From: Blastococcus sp. TF02A-35
Lineage (GTDB): Bacteria; Actinomycetota; Actinomycetes; Mycobacteriales; Geodermatophilaceae
Assembly (NCBI RefSeq): GCF_004571075.1
Contig: NZ_SPQP01000003.1
Span: 62,001 to 126,000, forward strand
Length of the DNA: 64,000 nucleotides
Direction of reading: 5' to 3'
In this document: positions 9,092-16,750 of the stretch, piece after piece
How positions within the stretch are numbered: position 1 is the first letter of the stretch
How the letters are laid out: each line of letters opens with the position of its first letter
Program-made: the position numbers and the translations under genes
The notes under the pieces: generated by a model
What the model saw: only the letters and a program-made list of their open reading frames with translations
Database searches by the model: none
What the model was told of the DNA's origin: nothing

Positions 9092-9286
9092 ATGACGACT
9101 CCTGCGCCGACCCGGCTCCGCCGCGACACCCGGAACAAGGTCCTGGGCGGCGTCTGCTCGGGCCTCGCCCGCCAGTTCGGGCTCTCCCCGGGCGGCCTGC
9201 GCCTGGCGTTCGTGATCTCCTGCGTGCTGCCCGGCCCGCAGATCGTGGCCTACCTGCTGCTCTGGCTGCTCATCCCCGCCGGCTGA
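9092..9286 (+). CDS. PspC-domain small membrane protein
   Basis: 64-aa protein made almost entirely of a PspC domain. It has the opening motif RRDTRNKVLGGVCSGLARQFG, then a hydrophobic segment and the closing YLLLWLLIPAG. Related proteins sense or transmit envelope stress, or act as partners of toxin-like or histidine kinase proteins; the role here is unknown. The N-terminus faces the cytoplasm and one or two membrane passes follow. It converges with the DUF2516 gene 13 nt away. Probably translated from a leaderless mRNA. Confidence 0.85.
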   Translation: MTTPAPTRLRRDTRNKVLGGVCSGLARQFGLSPGGLRLAFVISCVLPGPQIVAYLLLWLLIPAG

Positions 9287-9299
9287 CCGGGGGGCGCGG

Positions 9300-9584
9300 T
9301 CACCAGCTGTTGCCGCGGTGCAGGCCGCGCACGGCCGGCCGCACGTCGACCAGGTAGACGATCGCGGCGATGATGGCCGGCAGGCCGAGGAAGCTCACCA
9401 GGCCGAAGGCGTAGACGACCACCGCAGCCAGGGCGGTGATGCCCAGCCAGGCGGGCTTGGTCAGCTTGCCCATGGCGACGAAGGCGTTCGCCGGCCTGGT
9501 CAGCGCGTCGACGAAGGCCCAGGCGGCCAGCCCGAGAGCGCCCAGGCGCAGGGCGTTCATCAGGAACCACTCGAACTCGGCCAT
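9300..9584 (-). CDS. DUF2516 family membrane protein
   Basis: 94-aa integral membrane protein with about three hydrophobic segments (roughly residues 10-30, 45-65 and 65-82) and the family pattern ALTRPANAFVAMGKLTKPAWLG in the first loop. The family is actinobacterial and its function is unknown. The M. tuberculosis homologue Rv0476 lies directly after hbhA (Rv0475), the same order as here on the minus strand. A strong hairpin separates it from hbhA, so it may have its own promoter or depend on read-through. Confidence 0.85.
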   Translation of the reverse strand: MAEFEWFLMNALRLGALGLAAWAFVDALTRPANAFVAMGKLTKPAWLGITALAAVVVYAFGLVSFLGLPAIIAAIVYLVDVRPAVRGLHRGNSW

Positions 9585-9660
9585 GGCGGCAAGGTTACCC
9601 GCGGCATCCCGCCCGGCTGCCGGTCCCGCCCGCGCCCACCCGGTCGTGCCCCGGACGCGA

Positions 9661-9697
9661 CAGGGCCCCGGAGCGCCGTAGCAGCTCCGGGGCCCTG
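9661..9697 (-). terminator. strong hairpin downstream of hbhA
   Basis: Perfect 14-bp inverted repeat, 9661-9674 pairing with 9684-9697 around a 9-nt loop, very GC-rich. It begins 19 nt after the hbhA stop, as expected for an intrinsic terminator of that gene. Confidence 0.75.
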
Positions 9698-9715
9698 GTC
9701 ACGGGACCGGTGAGG

Positions 9716-10495
9716 TCAGTTCTTCTTGGCCGGCACGGCGGTCGGGTCGCTGCGCCGCGCGGTGCGGGCGCGGGTGACGCGAGCCGAGGTGGCCGGGGCC
9801 TTCTTGGCGGCGGCGGCGCTGTTCTTCTTGGTGGCCTTCGCCTTGGGAGCCGGGGCCTCCTCGGCGACCTCGGCCACGGAGGCCTTGGTCTGCTCGGCGG
9901 TCTCGTGCACCGTCTCCTCGGCCTTGGCGGCGGCCTTGGCGGCCTTGCCGGCGGTCTTCTGGACCAGCGAGGTGACCTCGTTCGACGCCTCGGTCACGGC
10001 CTCGGCGGTCTCCTCGAGAGCCTCCTCGAGGGTGTCCTCGACGGTGTCGACGGCCGACTCGGCGCGACGGACGACCCGGCGCACGGCCGGCTGGCGACGC
10101 AGCTCCTCGACGACCTCGGCACCGCGCTCGGCGAGCTGCTCGACGGTGCTGGCGGCCTGCGTGCGGGCGACCTCGACCAGCCCGGCGACGGTGCTGCGCA
10201 GCGCCTCGGGACGGACGGCGGTGGCCAGCTGCTGAGCGGTGGTGCGGGCGGTGCCGGCGGCCTCGGTGGCCCGGGTGCGGGCCTCCTTGACGGCGAGGTC
10301 GGCCTGGACCTGCGCCTCGCCGGGCAGCTGCTCGGCGCGGGAGCGGAACGAGCTGACGACGGTGCGGGCGCGCTCGACGGCGAGGTCACCGGCGCCGACG
10401 ACGGCCAGGAGCGGGGTGCGGGCCTGCTCGGCGAGGGTGCGGCCCTGGGCCACGGCGAGCTCGCCGTACTGCTTCACGGTCTGGCTGGGGGTCAT
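9716..10495 (-). CDS. hbhA: heparin-binding hemagglutinin (HBHA)-like protein
   Basis: 259-aa protein resembling mycobacterial HBHA in architecture. An alpha-helical, Ala/Glu-rich coiled-coil region covers most of the chain and a Lys/Ala/Pro-rich tail starts near residue 215 (KAKATKKN, AAAAKKAP, ending PAKKN). In mycobacteria the tail is methylated and binds heparan sulfate; in a free-living organism it is more likely an envelope- or lipid-associated structural protein. Synteny (XRE regulator upstream, DUF2516 downstream) copies Rv0474-Rv0476. The start at 10495 follows a GGAG stretch. Orthology rests on context and composition, since coiled coils align poorly. Confidence 0.75.
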   Translation of the reverse strand: MTPSQTVKQYGELAVAQGRTLAEQARTPLLAVVGAGDLAVERARTVVSSFRSRAEQLPGEAQVQADLAVKEARTRATEAAGTARTTAQQLATAVRPEALRSTVAGLVEVARTQAASTVEQLAERGAEVVEELRRQPAVRRVVRRAESAVDTVEDTLEEALEETAEAVTEASNEVTSLVQKTAGKAAKAAAKAEETVHETAEQTKASVAEVAEEAPAPKAKATKKNSAAAAKKAPATSARVTRARTARRSDPTAVPAKKN

Positions 10496-10521
10496 GTCGA
10501 CTCCTTGGTCTGTGTGGGGGG

Positions 10522-10986
10522 TCAGCTGGCGGCCGGGGAAGAAGCCCGGTGCTCCCGGACGTAGGTCTCGTAGAGCTCGAGCAGGACGGCCTTGTGGCGT
10601 TCGGACAGCGACTCGTCCGACCGGATCGCCGCCACGGTGTCCGGGTTGCCGGAACGCCGGTCGAGGATCCCCGCCTGCTCGTAGAGCGACTCGGCCGAGA
10701 TCTTCAGGCCCCGGGCGATCGAGGCGAGGATCTCCGCTGACGGCTTCCGGAGACCCCGCTCCACCTGGGACAGGTACGGGTTGCTGACCCCCGCGGTGCG
10801 GGCCAGCTCGCGCAGGGACACCCGGGCAGCACTGCGCTGCTCGCGGATGAAGTCCCCCACCGAGGAGCTGACGGCCGAGACGCTGGGCGCCTCGGCGACC
10901 GTCTCGGCCACGCTGCCGGCCACCCGGTCCACCTTCTCGCGGACCGTGGTCACCTGCTCGCGGACGAACTCACCGGGGGTCTGCAC
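10522..10986 (-). CDS. XRE-family transcriptional regulator upstream of hbhA
   Basis: 154-aa DNA-binding protein, homologue of Rv0474. An N-terminal helical arm of about 55 residues is followed by an XRE helix-turn-helix (RVSLRELARTAGVSNPYLSQVERG, here given in parts: LRELARTAG and NPYLSQVERG), then KPSAEILASIARGLKISAE and a C-terminal helix. It probably regulates hbhA and itself. GTG 10986 is chosen over a TTG at 11022 because the TTG lies inside the apparent -35 box. There is no Shine-Dalgarno site; the promoter geometry predicts a leaderless mRNA. hbhA starts 27 nt after its stop. Confidence 0.88.
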   Translation of the reverse strand: MQTPGEFVREQVTTVREKVDRVAGSVAETVAEAPSVSAVSSSVGDFIREQRSAARVSLRELARTAGVSNPYLSQVERGLRKPSAEILASIARGLKISAESLYEQAGILDRRSGNPDTVAAIRSDESLSERHKAVLLELYETYVREHRASSPAAS

Positions 10987-10993
10987 GGATACG

Positions 10994-11036
10994 ACGCTAA
11001 CCCCGGGTGCTAGCAGTTGCAAGCGGAGGAGTTAGC
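10994..11036 (-). promoter_or_regulatory. promoter and repeat-rich operator of the XRE-hbhA unit
   Basis: On the minus strand TTGCAA (11022-11017), a 17-nt spacer and TAGCGT (10999-10994) form a good promoter whose start point falls on the GTG at 10986. Three related elements overlap it: GCTAAC at 10996-11001, the palindrome TGCTAGCA at 11008-11015, and GTTAGC at 11031-11036, inverted relative to the first. The arrangement suggests autoregulation by the XRE protein. Confidence 0.55.
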
Positions 11037-11074
11037 ACACCGACGTGAACACCCTCACAACCGGAAAACCCCGC

Positions 11075-12046
11075 TCAGGCGTTTAGATCAGCCGATTCCC
11101 GCACGTCGCCGACGACGCCGTCACCGCCGGAGACCGGCGTGCGCGACCACGGAGCAAGCACCTCGGCCGGCACGCCGAGCCGGCGCAGCCCCGCCGCGAG
11201 CGCCGGCGTGCGCCCGCGGTCACCGCCGTCGTCCAGCTTGAGGGCCACCGCCCCGGCACCGGGCAGCGCCGCCACGTGCACGCCGTCGGCACCGCCCTTG
11301 ACCAGCAAGCCCGGCAAGGCGCGCATCAGGTCGGTGTCCTCGCGCCCCGTGCCGGCGACGAACCACGGGTTGGCCCGCATGGCATCGGCCACCGCGCGCT
11401 CCCGCGACCCCTCGGCGGCCTGCACCAGCGAGAGCACACCCCGGGCCAGCCCGGTCACCGACAGCGCGTGCTGGGGCGCCCCGCAGCCGTCGACGACGAC
11501 CGCCGCCACCGGCTCGCCGGCGGCCTCGGCCAGCCGCGCCTCGATCGCCTGCTGCAGCGGGTGCTCCCGCGCCAGGTAGCCATCGGTCGGCCAGCCGGCC
11601 GCGACGCAGGCGGCCAGCATCGCGGCGTGCTTGCCCGAGCAGTTCATCGCCAGCCGCTCCGGTGCCCGGCCCGAGGCCAGCCAGGTGGCCCTCGTCGCCT
11701 CGTGCGACGGCAGAGCCGGAGGGCACCCCAGCGCCTCGGGCCCCAGCCCGGCGGCGGCGAGCATCCCGGCGGCGGTCTCCCGGTGGCCGTCCTCGCCGTT
11801 GTGCGAGCCGGCCGCGATCGCCAGCTCCTCCCCGGACGCGGGCACCCAGCCGGCGGCGAGCACCGCCGTTGCCTGCACAGGCTTGTTCGACGACCGCGGC
11901 AGCGTCGGGCGGTCCACCGCGCCCACGGCGAACGTCACCTGACCGGCGGCGTCCAGCACGACCAGCGAACCGCGGTGCACCGACTCCAGGAAGCCCGACC
12001 GCCGGACCTCGACCAGGACCGGGTTCAGCGGCCAGCCGCCGCTCAG
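11075..12046 (-). CDS. asparaginase (AnsA-type, L-asparaginase II family) with probable CTG start
   Basis: Predicted cytoplasmic L-asparaginase of 323 aa, of the PF06089 family found in actinobacteria and rhizobia. Family-typical stretches are VLVEVRRSGFLESVHRG at the N-terminus, RSSNKPVQATAVLAAG, AAGSHNGEDGHRE, LAMNCSGKHAAMLAAC and VVVDGCGAPQHALS. No ATG, GTG or TTG exists at the conserved N-terminus. A CTG at 12046 overlaps the stop of rsiG as CTGA, with GAGGG about six nt upstream, and is the best start; a GTG further in would remove conserved residues. Expression is likely coupled to rsiG. Confidence 0.85.
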   Translation of the reverse strand: MSGGWPLNPVLVEVRRSGFLESVHRGSLVVLDAAGQVTFAVGAVDRPTLPRSSNKPVQATAVLAAGWVPASGEELAIAAGSHNGEDGHRETAAGMLAAAGLGPEALGCPPALPSHEATRATWLASGRAPERLAMNCSGKHAAMLAACVAAGWPTDGYLAREHPLQQAIEARLAEAAGEPVAAVVVDGCGAPQHALSVTGLARGVLSLVQAAEGSRERAVADAMRANPWFVAGTGREDTDLMRALPGLLVKGGADGVHVAALPGAGAVALKLDDGGDRGRTPALAAGLRRLGVPAEVLAPWSRTPVSGGDGVVGDVRESADLNA

Positions 12047-12603
12047 TGCCGACCCTCGTCGGCGAGCAGGGCGGCGACGTCGGCCTCGCCGTCGCGGTAG
12101 CGGCGGCCGAGCTCGGCGGCCAGCCCGTCCATGACCTGCTGCACGCCGCGCCGCCGCTCGCACAGGCCCTTCTCGGCCTCGGCGAGCGCGCGGGCCGCGG
12201 ACTCCAGCTTCTTGTCCGACAGCTCGGTGATCGCCGAGAGGTCGGCGCCCGGGGTCAGCGAGTTCACCCAGGACTCGTACTCCTCCGGGCTGGCCGGCTG
12301 CACCGTCTGGTGCCGGCCCAGCCCGTGCGCCGGGCCGCGGCCCTTCTCGGCCAGGATCTCCGGCAGCAGGTCGACCAGCGACCGTCCGTCGTGCTCCGCG
12401 CGGCGCTGCAGCTCCCGGCGCACGATGTCGAGCCGGCCCTGCAGCAGGCGGCGCGTGTAGGAGAGGTTGACCTCCTCCTGCTCCGCCTCGCGACGCAGCC
12501 GCCGCACCTCGCCCATCGGCCGCTGGACGGCGCTGTCGAGGAACGACGGGTCCAGGAGCGCGTCGACGGCGGCACCCCCGGCGGGGGACGGCTTCGGACT
12601 CAC
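12043..12603 (-). CDS. rsiG: RsiG/AmfC-type c-di-GMP-dependent anti-sigma factor
   Basis: 186-aa helical protein. Residues 44-59 match exactly the c-di-GMP signature E(X)3S(X)2R(X)3Q(X)3D: E44, S48, R51, Q55, D59. In Streptomyces RsiG (AmfC) two such motifs on antiparallel helices bind a c-di-GMP dimer and so capture sigma WhiG. A second helix here keeps only S135 and R138, with K131, E142 and G146 at the other positions. The protein is about as long as twin-motif RsiGs. Its WhiG partner is not in the window. GTG 12603 is the start; the stop overlaps the asparaginase start. Confidence 0.85.
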   Translation of the reverse strand: MSPKPSPAGGAAVDALLDPSFLDSAVQRPMGEVRRLRREAEQEEVNLSYTRRLLQGRLDIVRRELQRRAEHDGRSLVDLLPEILAEKGRGPAHGLGRHQTVQPASPEEYESWVNSLTPGADLSAITELSDKKLESAARALAEAEKGLCERRRGVQQVMDGLAAELGRRYRDGEADVAALLADEGRH

Positions 12604-12701
12604 GGGGCGGCCTCCAGGTGCGTGTTCCCCGGCATCGTGCGGGCGTCGGCGGTGGTCATCAGCGGGCGCTGGGCGGAGCGTAGGTCAGCGGACCGCTGGG
12701 G

Positions 12702-13805
12702 TCACTTCCCGATCGTCGCAGACCGGATCGCCCGGACCCGGTCGCGCGCCGCCGCCCGGGTGTCGTCGAGCTCGGCCGGGGCGTCGTCGGGGTCGATGGC
12801 GGCCGTGGAGCCGCCGACGGTGAGCACCGCGTCCTGCGCCACCGACTGCTTCACCAGCGCCAGCGCGACCACGCCCAGCTCGTGGTGGCGCACCACGGTG
12901 CCCACGCGGCCGACCACGCGCGTGCCCGCGAGCACCTCGGCGCCCGGCTGCGCCAGGTCCTCGCTCACGCCGTCCAGGTGCAGCAGCACCAGCCGGCGCG
13001 GCGGCCGGCCCAGGTTGTGCACCCGGGCGACCGTCTCCTGGCCGCGGTAGCAGCCCTTCTCCAGGTGGACGGCGGTGCTGAGCCAGGACAGCTCGTTGGG
13101 GATGGTGCGGTGGTCGCTGTCCACGCCGAAGCGCGGCCGCCGGGCCTCCACGCGCAGCGCCTCGTAGGCCGACGACCCGGCGGGCTGCGCGCCGGCCGCG
13201 ACCAGCCGGTCGGCCGTGGCCGCGAGCTCGGCCCGCGGCACGACCAGGTCCAGCACCACGGCCCCGCCGTCGCCGATCGGGGGCATCCGGCGGACGAGCC
13301 CCGGCCCCTCGGGGAGGACGGCGTGCTCGCGCTCCGGGACGGCCATCCCCGCGGCGGCGAGCACCCGCGGCGCCTCCGGGCCGACCACGCTCAGCACCGC
13401 CCAGGCGTCGGTGACCAGCTGCGGCTCGACGCGCAGCATGAAGCGCATCCGCTCGAGGAAGGCCAGCAGCGCCGCGCCGGTGCCCGGCTCGACGTCCACC
13501 CAGGTGGTGCCGCCCAGCTCGGCGACGACGAGGTGGTGCTCCACGTGCCCGTTCGGGGAGAGCACGAGCGCCTCGCTGCCCGCGCCGTCGGTCAGCTGCT
13601 CGAAGTGCTGGCTGGTGATGCTGTGCAGCCAGGACAGCCGGTCGGCACCGGGGACCACGAGGACGTCGCGGTCGCTGCGGTCGACCAGCCCGGCCCCCTC
13701 GGCCAGCGTGCGCTGCTCGCGCAGCGGGTCGCCGTAGTGCACGGCGACCTGGCCGCCCTCCTCCTGCACGGCACCGGGGCGGGACAGCAGGGGTGAGACG
13801 GTCAC
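12702..13805 (-). CDS. ygfZ: YgfZ/GcvT-like folate-binding protein
   Basis: 367-aa protein of the YgfZ family (related to the glycine-cleavage T protein), which uses tetrahydrofolate in maintenance of iron-sulfur enzymes. The diagnostic motif K-G-C-Y-x-G-Q-E is present as LEKGCYRGQETVARV with its conserved Cys. GTG 13805 overlaps the stop of the Fur-family gene (GTGA), so both are translationally coupled. That pairing with a metal-responsive regulator fits a role in Fe-S or oxidative-stress metabolism. A 97-nt gap separates it from rsiG. Confidence 0.9.
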   Translation of the reverse strand: MTVSPLLSRPGAVQEEGGQVAVHYGDPLREQRTLAEGAGLVDRSDRDVLVVPGADRLSWLHSITSQHFEQLTDGAGSEALVLSPNGHVEHHLVVAELGGTTWVDVEPGTGAALLAFLERMRFMLRVEPQLVTDAWAVLSVVGPEAPRVLAAAGMAVPEREHAVLPEGPGLVRRMPPIGDGGAVVLDLVVPRAELAATADRLVAAGAQPAGSSAYEALRVEARRPRFGVDSDHRTIPNELSWLSTAVHLEKGCYRGQETVARVHNLGRPPRRLVLLHLDGVSEDLAQPGAEVLAGTRVVGRVGTVVRHHELGVVALALVKQSVAQDAVLTVGGSTAAIDPDDAPAELDDTRAAARDRVRAIRSATIGK

Positions 13806-14257
13806 GGCTTCTCCTGGGCTCGTTCACGGCAGTCGCGGCACGTGCCCGACAGGGCGACGTGACCCACGTCGACGGTGAAACCCAGCTCGGCCGCCAGACG
13901 TTCCGCGGCCTGGTCCAGCAGGTCCGGCGCCGCCGAGGAGATCTCGCCGCAGGAGGCGCAGACGACGTGCAGGTGCGGGCGCTCGGCCGCGTGGTAGACC
14001 GGCGCGCCCCGCCCCAGGTGGGTGTGCCAGACCAGGCCCAGGCTCTCCAGCAGCTCGAGGGTGCGGTAGACGGTCGAGGTGTCCGGCGCCGCGCCCCCCG
14101 GCCCCGCCTCCTCGCGCAGGCGGGCCCCGATCGCCTCCGGCGTCGCGTGCGCCAGCGCGCTCACGGCCGCCAGCACCCGCGCGCGCTGCGGGGTCAGGCG
14201 CAGGCCGCGCGCCCGCAACTGCTCGGCGAGCGGCGCCGCGACGTCGTCCGGACCCAT
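13802..14257 (-). CDS. Fur-family metalloregulator
   Basis: 151-aa repressor with an N-terminal winged helix (RLTPQRARVLAAV, STVYRTLELLESLGLV) and a C-terminal dimerisation domain carrying the zinc-type Cys pairs: HLHVVCASCGEI and SGTCRDC. Whether it senses Fe, Zn or Mn (Fur, Zur or another subtype) cannot be decided from the sequence. It is divergent from pabC with only 38 nt between starts, and is coupled to ygfZ downstream. Control of both directions from this short region is plausible. Confidence 0.9.
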   Translation of the reverse strand: MGPDDVAAPLAEQLRARGLRLTPQRARVLAAVSALAHATPEAIGARLREEAGPGGAAPDTSTVYRTLELLESLGLVWHTHLGRGAPVYHAAERPHLHVVCASCGEISSAAPDLLDQAAERLAAELGFTVDVGHVALSGTCRDCRERAQEKP

Positions 14258-14295
14258 GCCGTGAGCCTATGCCGCGCGTGCGGCAGGCTGAGGGG

Positions 14296-15144
14296 GTGAC
14301 GGAGCAGCGCAGGGTGGCGGTCTGGCGCGACGGCGCCGCGGTCGCGGTGCCCGCCGACCAGCCCGTGGTGACCGCGTTCGACCAGGGCCTGGCCCGTGGC
14401 GACGGCGTCTTCGAGTCCGTGGCCGTCGTCGACGGGCGCACGCCGCACCTCGACGCCCACCTGGCCCGGCTCACCCGCTCGGCGGCCCTCCTCGCCATCC
14501 CCCACCCCGGCGACGGGACCTGGCGGGCGCTGGTGTCCGCCGTCCTGGCCGACTGGCCGCCGGCGCTGGAGGGGGTCTGCCGGCTGTTCCTCACCCGCGG
14601 CCTCGGCGAGGGCACGGCCCCCACCGCCCTCGCCCTGCTGGCCCCCGTCCCGGAGGAGACGCTCCGCCAGCGCACCGAGGGCATCTCGGTGGTCAGCCTC
14701 GGCCTCGGCATCCCCGCCGACTTCCGGGCCGGCGCGCCCTGGCTGCTCGGCGGCGCGAAGACGCTCTCCTACGCGGTGAACATGGCCGCCCAGCGGCACG
14801 CGCACCACGCCGGGGCGGACGACGTCGTCTTCACCAGCCTCGAGGGGCGCCTGCTGGAGGGGCCGACGTCGACGGTCGTCTGGGCCGCCGGCGGCACGCT
14901 GCACACCCCGCCGCTGGAGACCGGCATCCTCGCCGGCACCACCCAGGCCAGGCTGTTCGCACAGGCCGAGGCCGCGGGCTGGCCCACCTCCGTCACGCCG
15001 GGGACCGTCGCGGACCTGCACGCCGCCGACGCCGTCTGGCTGCTGTCCGGCGTGCGCGGCGCGGCGGCCGTGCACACCCTCGACGGCGTCCGACGGGGCG
15101 ACGGCGGGCTGTCCGCGCGGGTGCGGGAGCTGCTCAGCCGGTAG
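14296..15144 (+). CDS. pabC: aminodeoxychorismate lyase-like class IV aminotransferase
   Basis: 282-aa PLP enzyme of fold type IV. PabC releases pyruvate from 4-amino-4-deoxychorismate to give p-aminobenzoate for folate. Typical features are FDQGLARGDGVFESV near the N-terminus, the Lys in LLGGAKTLSYAVN that binds PLP, and the LLEGPTSTVVWA and ETGILAGTTQARL stretches of the PLP phosphate site. Branched-chain or D-amino-acid aminotransferase activity cannot be excluded. GTG 14296 is chosen; ATG 14269 is in frame but lacks a binding site. A folate role is consistent with the nearby folate-binding YgfZ. Confidence 0.82.
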   Translation: MTEQRRVAVWRDGAAVAVPADQPVVTAFDQGLARGDGVFESVAVVDGRTPHLDAHLARLTRSAALLAIPHPGDGTWRALVSAVLADWPPALEGVCRLFLTRGLGEGTAPTALALLAPVPEETLRQRTEGISVVSLGLGIPADFRAGAPWLLGGAKTLSYAVNMAAQRHAHHAGADDVVFTSLEGRLLEGPTSTVVWAAGGTLHTPPLETGILAGTTQARLFAQAEAAGWPTSVTPGTVADLHAADAVWLLSGVRGAAAVHTLDGVRRGDGGLSARVRELLSR

Positions 15145-15218
15145 CCTCGGCCCCTAGGTGAGCCGGGAAGTCTGGTCGGCAGTGTCCTTCTCGACCCTTC
15201 CGTCTGGAGCCGCCCCCC
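15145..15218 (+). promoter_or_regulatory. nhaA 5' leader with possible structured element
   Basis: The 74 nt before nhaA contain a TAGGTG hexamer, then a segment around 15160-15182 in which GCCG pairs with CGGC over an 11-nt purine-rich loop (GGGAAGTCTGGT). The block has a less monotonous composition than its surroundings. It could be a small leader RNA or simply a promoter region; I recognise no known riboswitch. Confidence 0.25.
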
Positions 15219-16598
15219 ATGCCTTCCACCGCCGCCCCCGCCCGCCTGTTCGGGCGTGGCTCCTGGACCGAGGCCAGCCGGGTCGCCTCGGTCCTGCGCA
15301 AGGAGACCGTCGGCGGTGTGCTGCTGCTCGTCGGCACCGTCGTCGCGCTGGTCTGGGCCAACTCCCCCTGGGCGGAGGGCTACGAGGCGCTCCGCGACAC
15401 CCGCGTCGGCCCGGCGTCGCTGCACCTGGACCTGCCGCTGGGCACCTGGGCGGCCGACGGGCTGCTCGCCATCTTCTTCTTCGTCGCCGGCCTCGAGCTC
15501 AAGCGCGAGTTCGTCGCCGGTGACCTCCGCGACGTCCGGCGGGCCGCGCTGCCGGTGGCGGCCGCGGTGGGCGGCATGGTCGTCCCGGCCGTCCTCTACG
15601 TCGCGGTCAACGCCGGCGGCGACGGCGCCCTGGGCGGCTGGGCCATCCCTACCGCCACCGACATCGCCTTCGCACTCGCCGTCCTCGCCGTCATCAGCAC
15701 CCACCTGCCGAGCGCGCTGCGCACGTTCCTGCTGACGCTGGCCGTGGTGGACGACCTGCTGGCGATCACCATCATCGCGATCTTCTACACCTCCTCGCTC
15801 GCGGTGACCCCGCTGCTGCTGGCGCTGGTGCCGCTCGCCCTCTTCGGCTTCCTGGTGCAGAGGCGCATCCGGTCCTGGTGGCTGCTCGTCCCCCTGGCCG
15901 TCGTCACCTGGGTGCTGGTGCACGAGTCCGGCGTGCACGCCACGGTCGCCGGCGTGCTGCTCGCCTTCACCGTGCCCGTCGTCCGCAGCGAGGCCGCCGG
16001 CGGGCCGGAGGCCGGCCCCGGCCTGGCGGAGCACTTCGAGCACCGCATCCGGCCGATCTCCGCCGGGGTCGCCGTCCCCGTCTTCGCCTTCTTCGCCGCC
16101 GGCGTCACCATCGGCGGGCTCTCCGGGCTCACCGAGTCGCTGACCGACCGCGTCGCCCTCGGGATCGTCGTCGGCCTGGTCGCCGGCAAGGCGGTCGGCA
16201 TCACGCTGGCCACCTGGCTGGTGTCCCGCTTCACGCGGGCGGAGCTGGCCGACGACCTCAGCTGGTGGGACGTGATCGGCCTGGCGCTGCTGGGCGGCAT
16301 CGGGTTCACCGTCTCGCTGCTCATCGGCGAGCTGGCCTTCGGCCAGGGCAGCGAGCGCGACGAGCACGTCAAGGTCGGGGTCCTGGTGGGCACGCTGACC
16401 GCCGCGCTGCTGGCCACGGTCGTGCTGCGGGCGCGCAACCGCATCTACAAGCGGATCGCGCTGGAGGAGACCTCGGACGTCGACAGCGACGGCATCCCCG
16501 ACGCCTGGGACACCGTCGACGACCGCGCCCGGCACGAGGTCGACAACCCTAGTGACACGCCGCCCGGCCGCCCTGCCAGGCCGTTCGCCGAGGGCTGA
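15219..16598 (+). CDS. nhaA: Na+/H+ antiporter NhaA
   Basis: 459-aa inner-membrane antiporter exchanging two protons for one Na+ or Li+, for pH and sodium homeostasis. About 12 hydrophobic segments are visible. TDIAFALAV is the unwound TM4 motif and VVDDLLAI carries the ion-binding Asp pair at about residues 178-179. [16 protein letters not shown] and [16 protein letters not shown] are also characteristic. A charged C-terminal tail of about 45 residues ends in an Asp-rich, Pro-rich segment ([12 protein letters not shown]). ATG 15219 is preceded by a GGAG site. Confidence 0.96.
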   Translation: MPSTAAPARLFGRGSWTEASRVASVLRKETVGGVLLLVGTVVALVWANSPWAEGYEALRDTRVGPASLHLDLPLGTWAADGLLAIFFFVAGLELKREFVAGDLRDVRRAALPVAAAVGGMVVPAVLYVAVNAGGDGALGGWAIPTATDIAFALAVLAVISTHLPSALRTFLLTLAVVDDLLAITIIAIFYTSSLAVTPLLLALVPLALFGFLVQRRIRSWWLLVPLAVVTWVLVHESGVHATVAGVLLAFTVPVVRSEAAGGPEAGPGLAEHFEHRIRPISAGVAVPVFAFFAAGVTIGGLSGLTESLTDRVALGIVVGLVAGKAVGITLATWLVSRFTRAELADDLSWWDVIGLALLGGIGFTVSLLIGELAFGQGSERDEHVKVGVLVGTLTAALLATVVLRARNRIYKRIALEETSDVDSDGIPDAWDTVDDRARHEVDNPSDTPPGRPARPFAEG

Positions 16599-16607
16599 CA
16601 AATGCGG

Positions 16608-16637
16608 TTGCAGGCCCCGCTTTCCCGGTCGTACCTT
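16608..16637 (+). promoter_or_regulatory. promoter of the 16658 micro-ORF
   Basis: TTGCAG at 16608-16613 and TACCTT at 16632-16637 are separated by 18 nt, a good housekeeping-sigma arrangement. The expected start point near 16644 is followed by AGGAGG, so a short leader with a ribosome binding site is produced. Confidence 0.5.
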
Positions 16638-16657
16638 CGTCGTACACGAGAGAGGAG

Positions 16658-16708
16658 GTGGTCCGTAACTTGCTGAGCTACAGGACTCGTGAGGTGGCTG
16701 TCCGCTAG
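16658..16708 (+). CDS. putative 16-aa peptide gene
   Basis: GTG at 16658 opens a 16-codon frame encoding VVRNLLSYRTREVAVR and ending in TAG. Codons such as AAC, TTG, ACT, CGT and GCT are unlike the C/G-ending bias of every neighbour, as in sequences constrained at the nucleotide level. It has its own promoter and a very strong purine-rich site, although that site abuts the GTG; TTG 16670 would give better spacing. It could be a micro-protein or an RNA element. A hairpin at 16731-16750 (GTCCGGC/GCCGGAC) might end the transcript. Confidence 0.4.
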   Translation: MVRNLLSYRTREVAVR

Positions 16709-16730
16709 CCGCCGTCCAGATGGGCCGCCC

Positions 16731-16750
16731 GTCCGGCGTGGAAGCCGGAC
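16731..16750 (+). terminator. small hairpin after the micro-ORF
   Basis: Perfect 7-bp stem GTCCGGC/GCCGGAC with a 6-nt loop (GTGGAA), 22 nt after the micro-ORF stop. Short for a terminator and without a U-tract. Confidence 0.35.

Noticed and set aside
15160-15182. cobalamin riboswitch (GGGAA-GGT resemblance)
   Set aside because: Only a short local similarity; no B12 box or other conserved segments in the 74-nt leader.
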